A stretch of 64,000 nucleotides of DNA. Origin: a bacterium. GTDB taxonomy: Bacteria > Cyanobacteriota > Vampirovibrionia > Gastranaerophilales > Gastranaerophilaceae. The stretch lies in contig JAGAJM010000004.1 in the NCBI GenBank assembly GCA_017626055.1, positions 124,001 through 188,000 on the forward strand, written 5' to 3'. This document shows positions 43,306 to 51,706 of this stretch, one piece after another. The notes under the pieces are model-generated. The model made no database searches and had not been told where the DNA came from. It worked only from the letters and a program-made list of their open reading frames with translations. How positions within the stretch are numbered: position 1 is the stretch's first letter; each line of letters opens with the position of its first letter. Position numbers and translations under genes: made by a program.

Positions 43306-43863
43306 ATGTCTGAAAAAGAAAAAATGATTAGTGGTGAAATTTATCAACCTTTTTGCGAAGAATTAGAGACTGATAGAAATAGAGCCAAAAAATTATGTAT
43401 GCAATATAATAGATTTTTTCCTGAGCAAAAAGATGAAAAAAGAGAGCTTTTAATTTCTCTTCTTGGCAACTACGGAAAAGATAGTGTAATCGAACCGAAT
43501 TTTTTCTGTGATTATGGTTATAATATTGAATTTGGTGGTTACGTATATGTAAACCATAATAGTGTTTTTCTAGATTGTGCAAAAATTAAAATTGGTGATA
43601 ATACATTTATCGGACCAAATTGTGGTTTTTATACGGCTATTCATCCTATTAAAGCTGAAGAACGTAATAAAGGTTTAGAGTCTGCAAAACCAATTACTGT
43701 TGGTAAAAATGTATGGATAGGCGGAGGGGTTACAATCCTTCCTGGGGTAACAATTGGTGATGGTGCAGTGATTGGTGCTGGTTCTGTTGTTACAAAAGAT
43801 ATCCCAGCAAATGTTGTTGCAGTTGGAAATCCTTGTAAAGTGATTAAAGAAATTGAACAATAA
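43306..43863 (+). CDS. Maltose O-acetyltransferase-like hexapeptide transferase
   Basis: 185 residues from the ATG at 43306, chosen for its AAGGAG ribosome site. It is a left-handed beta-helix acyltransferase of the Maa/NodL family: KMISGEIYQPFCEEL start, then hexapeptide repeats (VYVNHNSVFLDCA, IGDNTFIGPN, VWIGGGVTILPG, IGDGAVIGAGSVV) and the His in YTAIHPI that acts in catalysis. It acetylates a sugar hydroxyl using acetyl-CoA. The real sugar is unknown. The tagged coiled-coil gene follows after 39 bases. Confidence 0.9.
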   Translation: MSEKEKMISGEIYQPFCEELETDRNRAKKLCMQYNRFFPEQKDEKRELLISLLGNYGKDSVIEPNFFCDYGYNIEFGGYVYVNHNSVFLDCAKIKIGDNTFIGPNCGFYTAIHPIKAEERNKGLESAKPITVGKNVWIGGGVTILPGVTIGDGAVIGAGSVVTKDIPANVVAVGNPCKVIKEIEQ

Positions 43864-43902
43864 ATAGCAAAAAATATATTCACCCGTTTTAGTATTTTTG
43901 CA

Positions 43903-46104
43903 ATGTTCATTCATAATATACAAGTATTTAATAATCAAAATAAACCTCAATATAATGTTCAACCAAGAAAAATCTCTTTTGAAGCAAACAAATTAAGATT
44001 GACTAAAGAGATTATGTTGAATGCTGAACAATTGGAACAGGTATCTTTCATTGCTGATATATATAAAAAAGTTACAGCTTTCTATTCTGGATTAAATGGA
44101 CCATATAGTTATAAATTCAAAGACTGTTTCCCAAATATGCTTGCTGGAGAGAAACGAAAAGGGTTCATCTTTGAGGGGCTTTTACCAAAGTTTGACAGCC
44201 GTTTACAGATTGCTAAATTAGATCCGTCTAATCCTGATGAAATTTTATCTTTAAGAATTACAGATAAGGAATATAAGGATTTATTGACTTGTAGAATTAA
44301 TAATGACGGCAAAGCTCATATTTCAGCAGATGAAAATTATATCCCTGTTTGGGAATCCAATCCTTTTGCTCAAAATGCAGAGTTAAATCATGATGAATTT
44401 TTGTCAAAACTACAAGTTGTATTTTTGAATTTGAGAACATATTCTGAAAACTTTATAAAAATAAGCAAACAATTAAAATCCAACATGAATAAATCAACTG
44501 TAAGTGAGGCAATTTCTCACATTCAGTTGGTTAGAATAAGTCAAGGTATAAAACCTGAAATGGATGAATTGATATCAAATTATTCAGAGCTAGATTCATT
44601 ATTAAGACTTGGCAGAGCAACTAATGCTGTTACATATAAGCGTATGTATTTTGGTGATGATTACGATTGCGGAAAGGGTATGTTATTCAGAAATATTGGT
44701 AAAAATGGGGAGTCATATCTTTATTGTCCAGCAAAATCAAAAGATGATGACAGAGTTTTGAGAATTGTCGTTCAAGATAAAAAAGGTAAGGCTATAAACG
44801 GATTTGTCTTTTATGAAGATGGTCGTGTAATGAAACAGGTTAGCGTTGAGGGTATAAAAGCAGAAGATTTTAGAATACAGAATTTGATAGAACTTTCTGA
44901 TAGTGAAATTAAAACTTATGGCGTAAAAGATGCAATGGATATTCTCAATGAAAATATAACTAAATTCAAGGCATTTGTGGCTGAAAAAGTTCAGGTAAGA
45001 AGTGATAAAAAGGCAAGGAGACAAGCGGAATTATCTCAAAAAGCTGAACGTAAAAAGCAACGTATGGGAAGAATAGCTGAAAAAGAAAAAGCTATTGTCG
45101 AAAGAAAGGAAGCTCGTAGAGTTAAACAAGAAGAAGCTCTTCAAATAAGACAACAAAAAGAAGAAGCACGTAAAATAAAAGAAGAAGAAAATGCAAAAAT
45201 AAGACAACAGAAATTGGAAATAAGTTTGCTAAAAGAGGCTGAAAAAATTGTATTAGAAGAAGAAAAAGAAATTTTAGAACAACGCAAATTACAAGCCCAA
45301 TTAAGAGATATAGCAAGGCAAGCTAGAAGTGTTCAAGAAAAATTGCTAGGGGCATTAAATGGTAAAAAACCTACTCCAACAGAGCGTATGTCTGAAAGAA
45401 GAATTAGGGATCGTTATTCAAAAAAAGAGTTAACTCCTAAGGAATCAGGGGTTAAAAAGACTGAGAAAAGACCTGTGGAAGCTAAAGAAAAACCGCAAGT
45501 TACTCATTCGAAATTGCCGATTCGACCTGTTGCAAGAAATGTTATAACAAAGACTTATAATTTTTATGAGTTTAGTATTTCAAAATTTGTGAATGATTTA
45601 GGTAAATTATTTGCAACTCCTGTTGAAGAACGTAGTCCACACCTTATTCATGAATATTTGCCAGATGGTCGTATATTTAAAGGTAGAATTACTGTAAAAA
45701 CTTCTGACGGAGCACAAGTTACAGTATCAAAAATAAAATCTCCATTATATGTAGATTTTAGTTATTATTCAGTAAAAATCACTAAAGATGGTCAAACTTA
45801 TGTATTGAATTTTGATAAAGAAGCAAGTAAAGTTTTAAATTCAACACCAGAAGGTAAATTAATTATTGATGAAAAACATCGTGTAAATTATCTACCAAAG
45901 AGTCAGGTTGTCAAAAATTGTCCAATAGCGAACAAGCTTCCAATGTATTTTGATGAATTCTTTGTAAGGCGTGATGATGCTGAGCGTGTGGTTCTATCTA
46001 CTGGTTTAAAAATGACAAAACTACCTTTTAGTAATGAAAAAATGCTTGCTCAAAAAGAGCAAGAAATTTTAGAAGCCTTAAAATTAGAACCTGATTATGA
46101 TTAA
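43903..46104 (+). CDS. Coiled-coil protein with F-x-A motif (ISFEA)
   Basis: 733 residues. ISFEA is at residues 24-28, slightly further in than in the other tagged proteins. The N-terminal ~360 residues look folded. Residues about 370-470 are a long, highly charged helix rich in K, E, R and Q (KARRQAEL, EKEKAIVERKEARR), a coiled coil. The C-terminal ~200 residues form a second domain resembling the N-terminal one at the YLPDGRIFKGRI/ YEDGRVMKQ stretch. No signal peptide or membrane segment. The start lacks a ribosome site; TAGTAT (43890-43895) ends 7 bases before the ATG. Its stop shares TTAA with the convergent galM. Function unknown. Confidence 0.7.
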   Translation: MFIHNIQVFNNQNKPQYNVQPRKISFEANKLRLTKEIMLNAEQLEQVSFIADIYKKVTAFYSGLNGPYSYKFKDCFPNMLAGEKRKGFIFEGLLPKFDSRLQIAKLDPSNPDEILSLRITDKEYKDLLTCRINNDGKAHISADENYIPVWESNPFAQNAELNHDEFLSKLQVVFLNLRTYSENFIKISKQLKSNMNKSTVSEAISHIQLVRISQGIKPEMDELISNYSELDSLLRLGRATNAVTYKRMYFGDDYDCGKGMLFRNIGKNGESYLYCPAKSKDDDRVLRIVVQDKKGKAINGFVFYEDGRVMKQVSVEGIKAEDFRIQNLIELSDSEIKTYGVKDAMDILNENITKFKAFVAEKVQVRSDKKARRQAELSQKAERKKQRMGRIAEKEKAIVERKEARRVKQEEALQIRQQKEEARKIKEEENAKIRQQKLEISLLKEAEKIVLEEEKEILEQRKLQAQLRDIARQARSVQEKLLGALNGKKPTPTERMSERRIRDRYSKKELTPKESGVKKTEKRPVEAKEKPQVTHSKLPIRPVARNVITKTYNFYEFSISKFVNDLGKLFATPVEERSPHLIHEYLPDGRIFKGRITVKTSDGAQVTVSKIKSPLYVDFSYYSVKITKDGQTYVLNFDKEASKVLNSTPEGKLIIDEKHRVNYLPKSQVVKNCPIANKLPMYFDEFFVRRDDAERVVLSTGLKMTKLPFSNEKMLAQKEQEILEALKLEPDYD

Positions 46105-47348
46105 TCATTTACAGAAAATGCGTAGATGATTTTTCTGTTGTATTCTTCACCAGCTTTTAAGATACCTTTTTCGGCAAAGTTTTCTGTGTTAATTGCGTTT
46201 GGATAGAATTGAGGTTCAACACAGAAAGATGAGCGTTTTTCGTATTTTGAACCATGTTTGCCATTTGGTTGAGATGCTTTACCTAGGTGGTTTGCGGTGT
46301 AGAATTGGAATCCAGGTAGGTTGGTATAAACTTCTAATTCAATACCAGTTTTTGCTGACTTAATTTCGGCAACTTCGATTAGTTTTTTGCCGTCGTAACC
46401 ATCAACACAATAGTTTTGGTCAAATCCAGAACCAATTTTCATTTGATCATCTTCAGAATTTATGACATCTCCGATTCTATGTTCTTCTGAAAAGTCAAAA
46501 GGTGTTCCTTTTACTTGTCTGATATTTCCTGTTGGAATTGCAATTGAATTATTTTCTGTGATTGCTGATGAATTTGGAAGCTTTACGATATGATCGTAAA
46601 CCGAATTTTCTTGAGTATTTTCAACACCATCAAGGTTAAAATATGTGTGGTTTGTCATATTGATAAGGGTGTCTTTGTCTGATTTTGCATTGTATTCAAT
46701 ATGAAGTTTATTATCGTTATCAAATTTATAAGTTACTGAGGCTTCAACATTTCCAGGGTAACCAATTTCCATATCAGGTTTTATGTATGTGAATTTGATA
46801 CCATCTTTTAGAACTGTTGCTTTCCAGTTTCTAACGTCAAATCCTTGTGTTCCTCCGTGAGAGTGGGTTTGTCCATTGTCTTTATTTTTCTCTAGGTCGT
46901 AAGTGTTTTCTCCGATAGTAAATTTACCGCCAGAAATTTTATTTGCGCAAGGCCCGATGGTTCCGCCAGCATGTCCAACTGGAGATTCTTCATATGGGGT
47001 TACGTTATTATAACCTTGAGTAACGTCTTTTAATTCTCCATTTTTATCTGGAACTTTTATTGATGTGATTGTCGCTCCAAATGTTGATAAGTCAACGCTT
47101 GCACCATTTTTGTTTGTGATTGTATAAAGGATTGCTTCTTCGTTTGTTTTTTTGATTGTACCGAAAGATTTTTGGGTAATTTTCATCCCATCAAAATTTG
47201 TATCAATGTTTTTATCTTCAACTTTTACACTTTTTGTAAAAGTGTCTTGAGCAAGTTGAGGTGGCATTTGTATTTGCGTTTGAACCATACGTTGAGCCAC
47301 GTTTGGTGTATAATAAAACATTGTATGTGGGTTGAAATCTATTGGCAT
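46101..47348 (-). CDS. galM: Aldose 1-epimerase with an extra N-terminal region
   Basis: 415 residues. GalM interconverts alpha and beta anomers of galactose or glucose. The catalytic motifs are visible: NMTNHTYFNL with the catalytic His, GHAGGTIGPCANKI, THSHGGTQGFD, and the catalytic Glu in SFCVEPQFYPNAIN. The first ~55 residues are not part of the galactose mutarotase fold; they are polar and include a QDTFTKS motif that resembles KDTFELK in the protein at 61778. No signal peptide. AAAGGAG precedes the ATG. Its stop shares TTAA with the convergent coiled-coil gene. Role in hexose use is likely. Confidence 0.92.
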   Translation of the reverse strand: MPIDFNPHTMFYYTPNVAQRMVQTQIQMPPQLAQDTFTKSVKVEDKNIDTNFDGMKITQKSFGTIKKTNEEAILYTITNKNGASVDLSTFGATITSIKVPDKNGELKDVTQGYNNVTPYEESPVGHAGGTIGPCANKISGGKFTIGENTYDLEKNKDNGQTHSHGGTQGFDVRNWKATVLKDGIKFTYIKPDMEIGYPGNVEASVTYKFDNDNKLHIEYNAKSDKDTLINMTNHTYFNLDGVENTQENSVYDHIVKLPNSSAITENNSIAIPTGNIRQVKGTPFDFSEEHRIGDVINSEDDQMKIGSGFDQNYCVDGYDGKKLIEVAEIKSAKTGIELEVYTNLPGFQFYTANHLGKASQPNGKHGSKYEKRSSFCVEPQFYPNAINTENFAEKGILKAGEEYNRKIIYAFSVND

Positions 47349-47410
47349 TAATAACTCCTTTTTAATTTCATTATAGATAAAAAAAGAAAATATTAAAAAT
47401 TGCCTGATTT

Positions 47411-48466
47411 TTATTTATTGTAATTTTTTCTTAACTCATCAATAGAGTCGCCACCGAATTTGCGTAAGATTTCATCAACCAAAATCCAAGCAACTCGAGC
47501 TTCTGCAACAACTGAACATGCTTCAACTGCACAAACATCTGAACGTTCAAAATGAGCTTCTGTTTGTTCTTTTGTTTGAGAATCAACTGTTTTTAATGGG
47601 GTTTTCATCGTTGGAATTGGTTTCATAACCCCAAATACAACTAAGTCTTGTCCATTTGTTATGCCCCCTTCGATACCGCCAGCGTTATTTGTTTTGCGTT
47701 CAATTTCGCCATTGCTGATAAAGATTTCATCGTGGTATGCACTACCTTGATAGCCAAGAGGGTTTGTTCCGATTTCAACAACTTTAACCGCAGGAATACT
47801 CATAATTGCTTGTGCTAATTTGCCGTCAATTCCTCTATCCCAATGAACATGAGAACCTAATCCTACTGGAAGATTTTTATATACAACTACAAATTTCCCA
47901 CCAACAGTATCGCCTTTGCCTCTCATAATATCAACTTCTTGCTCAAAATCAGCAGGACAACAAGCTGAACCGATTTGGAGAACTTTTGAAGAACCTGTGA
48001 TATTTAATTCTTTTAAAATAAGTTTGGCAATTGCACCAACTGCAACTTCTATTGCAGTTTTACGGGCACTAGAGCGTTCTAAAATATTGCGTAAATCTGT
48101 TTGATTATATTTTACGCTTCCAGCATAATCAGCATGTCCAGGGCGATATGTTGAGAACGCTCTTTCATCTGTCACATCTTCTGGAGCAATGCTCATAATT
48201 TTTTTCCAAGATTCAAAATCTCTATTTTGAATAACCAAAGTAATAGGTGAACCTAAAGTTTTACCAAAACGAACCCCAGATGTAATTTCAACTGTGTCGT
48301 TTTCGATTTGCATACGCTCGCCTCTGCCGTAACCTTGTTGGCGACGTTTTAGTTCGTTGTTGATAAAATCTATGTCTATCGTGATTCCTGCAGGTACCCC
48401 TTCAATAATTGCAGTTAAACATTTTCCGTGGCTTTCTCCTGCTGTTAAAAATCTAAAGTTATTCAT
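47411..48466 (-). CDS. aroC: Chorismate synthase
   Basis: 351 residues. It makes chorismate from 5-enolpyruvylshikimate 3-phosphate using reduced FMN. Motifs: TAGESHG near the N-terminus, RRQQGYGRGERM, ERSSARKTA and the FGVMKPIPTMKTP region. It is cytoplasmic. The start codon overlaps the stop of the upstream secreted gene by one base (TAATG), so translation is probably coupled. aroF of the same pathway is at 1474-2523, so the pathway genes are dispersed. Confidence 0.97.
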   Translation of the reverse strand: MNNFRFLTAGESHGKCLTAIIEGVPAGITIDIDFINNELKRRQQGYGRGERMQIENDTVEITSGVRFGKTLGSPITLVIQNRDFESWKKIMSIAPEDVTDERAFSTYRPGHADYAGSVKYNQTDLRNILERSSARKTAIEVAVGAIAKLILKELNITGSSKVLQIGSACCPADFEQEVDIMRGKGDTVGGKFVVVYKNLPVGLGSHVHWDRGIDGKLAQAIMSIPAVKVVEIGTNPLGYQGSAYHDEIFISNGEIERKTNNAGGIEGGITNGQDLVVFGVMKPIPTMKTPLKTVDSQTKEQTEAHFERSDVCAVEACSVVAEARVAWILVDEILRKFGGDSIDELRKNYNK

Positions 48467-48942
48467 TATTCACCTTCGTCTTTGTGTTTTAGAAACGATT
48501 GAACTTTTGTTTGCATCATTTCTTCTTTTATTTTAAATCCTGAATCTGTATTTTGTACAATTTGATACATCTTTAGCCAATAAGTTTCTTTTGAGGGTTG
48601 TCGTTCTGCCGTAATTCTTATACCCTCTGGTGTTTCTGTGGCGGTGATGTTTCTGTATGTGTTTTTGTACCTTCTTAGTTTAGCAGTTTTTTGTCCCATT
48701 TTCAATTCTTTAAAAAATCTTTTTGTTGGGACAACAATATCTTCGGTTTCCCCTGTTGGTTTTACGACTTCTCTGATAATTTTTACATCTGGAGAGTACA
48801 TTTCTAAAAGTTTTTCATCATATGTGTTTGCAAATTCTTGATATTGTTTGAAAAATTCGACTGCCTTTTGTGGGGTGCTAGCTAGAGCTTGGGGGTAAAG
48901 TATTGAACAAAATAAAAGCGATAAAATGATTTTTGTTTTCAT
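48466..48942 (-). CDS. Secreted protein of unknown function, possibly NTF2-like
   Basis: 158 residues from the ATG at 48942, which has AAGGAGGA 6 bases upstream; upstream codons in the frame are not used. A Sec signal peptide (KTKIILSLLFCSILYPQALA) is followed by a ~135-residue domain with helix QKAVEFFKQYQEFANTYD and several strands, which resembles the SnoaL/NTF2-like cone fold by layout only. The gene ends in TAATG with the aroC start, so it is co-transcribed with a shikimate gene by proximity. No catalytic residue pattern was recognised. Confidence 0.72.
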   Translation of the reverse strand: MKTKIILSLLFCSILYPQALASTPQKAVEFFKQYQEFANTYDEKLLEMYSPDVKIIREVVKPTGETEDIVVPTKRFFKELKMGQKTAKLRRYKNTYRNITATETPEGIRITAERQPSKETYWLKMYQIVQNTDSGFKIKEEMMQTKVQSFLKHKDEGE

Positions 48943-49040
48943 AATATTCCTCCTTGTACATAGGTTATACAAATCCAAACAGAGAAACATTGTCTATTTT
49001 ACTAGAATTATGTAGGCTTTTTGTGTAGAATAATAATGTT

Positions 49041-49427
49041 ATGAAAAAAGTTTTGATAGTTGATGATGTTCCTGGTTGGGTAAGATTTCATCAGAATAAT
49101 ATTGAATATTTGAATCTAGGTATCAAAATTGATACTGCAAATTCTGCACGTGAAGCACTCACAAAACTAGAAGCCTCAATTGATGAACCTTACACGACTA
49201 TATTTACTGATTTGCAAATGGAAAGTGATTTCTTGCCAATGATGGCTGGGGAATGGTTTGTAAAACAAATTAAAACTTATTCAAAATATTATAAAGATAC
49301 AAAGGTTGTAATTGTTTCAGCCTCTCCATCTATTGATAAAATTGCAGAACGAAATGAGGTTTTATATTTACCAAAAGTTGTTGCAAGAAATTCTGATGCT
49401 GAGGTTTATAGAGAGTTTTTAGAGTAA
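49041..49427 (+). CDS. Stand-alone response regulator receiver domain
   Basis: 128 residues. KKVLIVDDVPGW gives the acidic pocket, FTDLQMES the phosphoacceptor Asp, VIVSAS the conserved Ser/Thr strand and YLPKV the conserved Lys. There is no output domain, so it acts by protein-protein contact like CheY/Spo0F-type proteins. No ribosome site is visible and a TAGAAT lies 9 bases before the ATG. Its last 22 bases overlap the 3' end of the convergent aldolase gene. No kinase is next to it; the histidine kinase at 57049-58335 is a possible partner. Confidence 0.85.
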   Translation: MKKVLIVDDVPGWVRFHQNNIEYLNLGIKIDTANSAREALTKLEASIDEPYTTIFTDLQMESDFLPMMAGEWFVKQIKTYSKYYKDTKVVIVSASPSIDKIAERNEVLYLPKVVARNSDAEVYREFLE

Positions 49428-50125
49428 TTAAAATACTCATCGGCAGTTAGATTTCCGCCGTTACGACCACCTGCAATGTGTGAAATATCAATGTTATTCA
49501 CCCCAAGTTCAATTGCTTTTAGAGAGTTTTTTAAAGCTAAATTTGAGGCATTATGTGCATGAAAACTTATATTATGATAACCCAAGGTTTTTAATTTATA
49601 ATAATAAGTTGATATTTCATCTGGTTGCAGTGTCCCTTTACTATCAGCAAAATATACACCTTCAATAATATCTTTGTTTTCCCAAGCAAAAAGTTTTAAA
49701 TACCCGTTAGCATCAACATTAGAAATATCCATTAATTGTAGATAAATTTTGTATCCTTTATTGTGTAAAATTTCTGCAATTTCAAGTGTTTCTGATATTT
49801 TTTCGGAACGTCCTGCAATTCTTATAAAGTCTAAAAAATCTTTACTAACATTAGGAAAATCGTCGCTTGAAAATCTTGTAGTATCAACCATTACACCGAG
49901 TTCTAGATTTTCTTTTGCTTGGTAAAATTTTTGAAGAAGTTGTGGGGTGCAGTTGTAAAATTTGCCTTTATCTTCATTATCTATGTGATTACGATATCCA
50001 ATCTCGAAATAAGATACATTTTTATTATTTAATTTTCGCATCAAATCGAAAACAAATTCATCATCAAAGTTCCAATTTGTTTCATAACCGCTATCTCGGA
50101 TTGTGCAATCTAATATTTTTACCAT
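49406..50125 (-). CDS. DRE-TIM/HMGL-type aldolase domain protein
   Basis: 239 residues. The metal motif DCTIRDSGYETNWNF near residue 6 and the HxH metal pair in SFHAHNASN (near residue 195) place it in the DRE-TIM/HMGL-like aldolase superfamily (4-hydroxy-2-oxovalerate aldolase, isopropylmalate synthase and relatives). It is shorter than most (typically 300 or more residues) because the C-terminal communication domain is absent. Substrate unknown. TAAAAT (complement of 50132-50137, with TGn extension) ends 6 bases before the ATG and no ribosome site is seen: a leaderless candidate. It overlaps the receiver gene by 22 bases. Confidence 0.82.
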   Translation of the reverse strand: MVKILDCTIRDSGYETNWNFDDEFVFDLMRKLNNKNVSYFEIGYRNHIDNEDKGKFYNCTPQLLQKFYQAKENLELGVMVDTTRFSSDDFPNVSKDFLDFIRIAGRSEKISETLEIAEILHNKGYKIYLQLMDISNVDANGYLKLFAWENKDIIEGVYFADSKGTLQPDEISTYYYKLKTLGYHNISFHAHNASNLALKNSLKAIELGVNNIDISHIAGGRNGGNLTADEYFNYSKNSL

Positions 50126-50240
50126 ACTTGAATTTTATCACAAAATAGTTATATTATTATAATCTTTTACCATGGTGGATAATTTATTTTGAATTTCTTG
50201 TGGGTAAACATGATTTGTGACCAGAAGAGGAGTTTAATCT

Positions 50241-51098
50241 ATGAGTACAAACATTTACCAACCAGAGGTTGTTCATTTGCAATCTCTAAATAATTTGTTT
50301 ATTGAAATGACTGCAAAGAATTGTAATCAACGATGCAAGCATTGTTATATCGATTTTCCAATGTATAAAAAAGAGATTGATTATATAAATATTGAAACAA
50401 TAAGACAAGCCATAAATGACACTATGAACGAAGATGTGGAGTGCATCTACCTAACAGGTGCAGAACCTATGACACACCCAGACTTTAATGCAATTTTAAG
50501 GTTGTGTTTAAAACGTACAAATGTTTGTATTTGTACTAATGGCTCATTTATAAATGAGAAAAAAGCTCGTTTTTTGAAACGTGTTGAAGAAGAATCAACA
50601 AATGAAATTATTTTTAAAATAAGTATTGATCATTATGAAGAGGTTAAAAATGATGATATTCGTTATCGTGGTTCATTTAGACAAGCTATTTTTGCACTTA
50701 AACACTTACTAAAATATAGTTTCAATCCGATTATTACTGTAACTAATTATTATAATTTGTCTGAACAAGAGTTAATTCAGGGTTTTGGGGAGTTATTTAT
50801 TCATAATGATTTTGATTTAGATAAATCAAATCTTCAGATTATCCCTTGGCATGATAAAAATTCTCAAATTAGTGAAAATGTATCAAATATTTGTGGGTGT
50901 TTTGATTGTCAATTCGGACGAATTTTGACTGTGAATGGGGTATATTCTTGTCCATTTTTAGCTAATGATTATCGTGGTCGTTGCGGGAGCAGTTTTGTTG
51001 ATTACAATAAAAAAAGCTCGCTTGAAACGAGCTTTTGTAATACTTGTATGTTAGCTAAAAAACAAATGTTTTCGATTGATTTTTCTCAGTTCGTATAA
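50241..51098 (+). CDS. Radical SAM protein with C-terminal Cys-rich (SPASM-like) region
   Basis: 285 residues. The iron-sulfur motif CNQRCKHC (Cys28, Cys32, Cys35) and GAEP SAM motif mark the radical SAM core. The C-terminal part has a cluster of cysteines (CGCFDC, YSCPF, RGRCG, CNTCM) that would hold auxiliary clusters as in SPASM/twitch enzymes. Such enzymes often modify peptides or sugars, but no precursor gene was recognised next to it. GAGGAG precedes the ATG. Its 3' coding end contains a hairpin that probably terminates the convergent pilO transcript. Confidence 0.88.
   Translation: MSTNIYQPEVVHLQSLNNLFIEMTAKNCNQRCKHCYIDFPMYKKEIDYINIETIRQAINDTMNEDVECIYLTGAEPMTHPDFNAILRLCLKRTNVCICTNGSFINEKKARFLKRVEEESTNEIIFKISIDHYEEVKNDDIRYRGSFRQAIFALKHLLKYSFNPIITVTNYYNLSEQELIQGFGELFIHNDFDLDKSNLQIIPWHDKNSQISENVSNICGCFDCQFGRILTVNGVYSCPFLANDYRGRCGSSFVDYNKKSSLETSFCNTCMLAKKQMFSIDFSQFV
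51007..51036 (-). terminator. Terminator of the pil operon inside the radical SAM coding sequence
   Basis: aaaagctcg (51012-51020) and cgagctttt (51028-51036) form a perfect 9-bp stem with a 7-base loop. On the minus strand it is followed by TTTTTTATT, 63 bases past the pilO stop codon. It lies within codons for KKSSLETSF of the opposite gene. Confidence 0.7.
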
Positions 51099-51686
51099 TT
51101 ATTTTTTAGCGTATAATTTTACTTTGAAGTTAATAAGAAGAACTCTTTTGTTCTTTTTATATGGAACGATTTCAGCAGATTGAATATCAAGGAAGTGTTC
51201 ATGTTTGAACATTTCTTTAAGGAAATTGTCGTAATTAGAATAGTTACCAATCATTTCCATATTCAATCTTGCTACGTTATATTGACTACCTGCTTGAGCT
51301 ACAAATGTGTCATCAGATGGTTCATATTCGTATTTGATAGATCTAACTTTGATTTGGTTAGCACGAACTAATTGTAAAATTTCTGTGAATTCACCTGCGA
51401 TAACAGCCTCAGTATCCAAGCCTGACATTACAGGTTTGTAGAAAGGCTTTTGAGCCTTTTCACTTTCTTTTTCTTTATTTTTTTCTTCTTGTTCTTTTTT
51501 TCTGTACTGTTCAAGTCTAGCTTGTTTTTCTTGAATAGTATTTTGTTTATTTTGAACTTCTGTTTTAGCACTAATATAGCCATTGTAGTTTTCATAAACC
51601 TTAGGTGCATAATAACCTATGGCAGCAATTATTAATACTATCAATCCTATTGGTACTATAAAGTCTTTCAATTTTTCGCTATCCAT
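51099..51686 (-). CDS. pilO: PilO-like type IV pilus assembly protein
   Basis: 195 residues. A short cytoplasmic N-terminus, one membrane segment (about 10-30), a coiled coil of about 60 residues rich in K, E and Q, and a C-terminal ferredoxin-like domain are the PilO layout. PilO pairs with PilN to form the inner-membrane alignment ring that couples the pilus motor to the periplasm. The gene follows the pilM-pilN fusion by 20 bases. Identification rests on architecture and position, with low sequence conservation being usual in this family. The convergent radical SAM stop is directly adjacent. Confidence 0.78.
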   Translation of the reverse strand: MDSEKLKDFIVPIGLIVLIIAAIGYYAPKVYENYNGYISAKTEVQNKQNTIQEKQARLEQYRKKEQEEKNKEKESEKAQKPFYKPVMSGLDTEAVIAGEFTEILQLVRANQIKVRSIKYEYEPSDDTFVAQAGSQYNVARLNMEMIGNYSNYDNFLKEMFKHEHFLDIQSAEIVPYKKNKRVLLINFKVKLYAKK

Positions 51687-51706
51687 TTTTTATCCTTTAA
51701 AGTTAA

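Noticed and set aside
51428-51635. Low-complexity ORFs (Lys/Asn- and Phe-rich) on both strands inside pilO
   Set aside because: They are frame shadows of the charged coiled coil of PilO.
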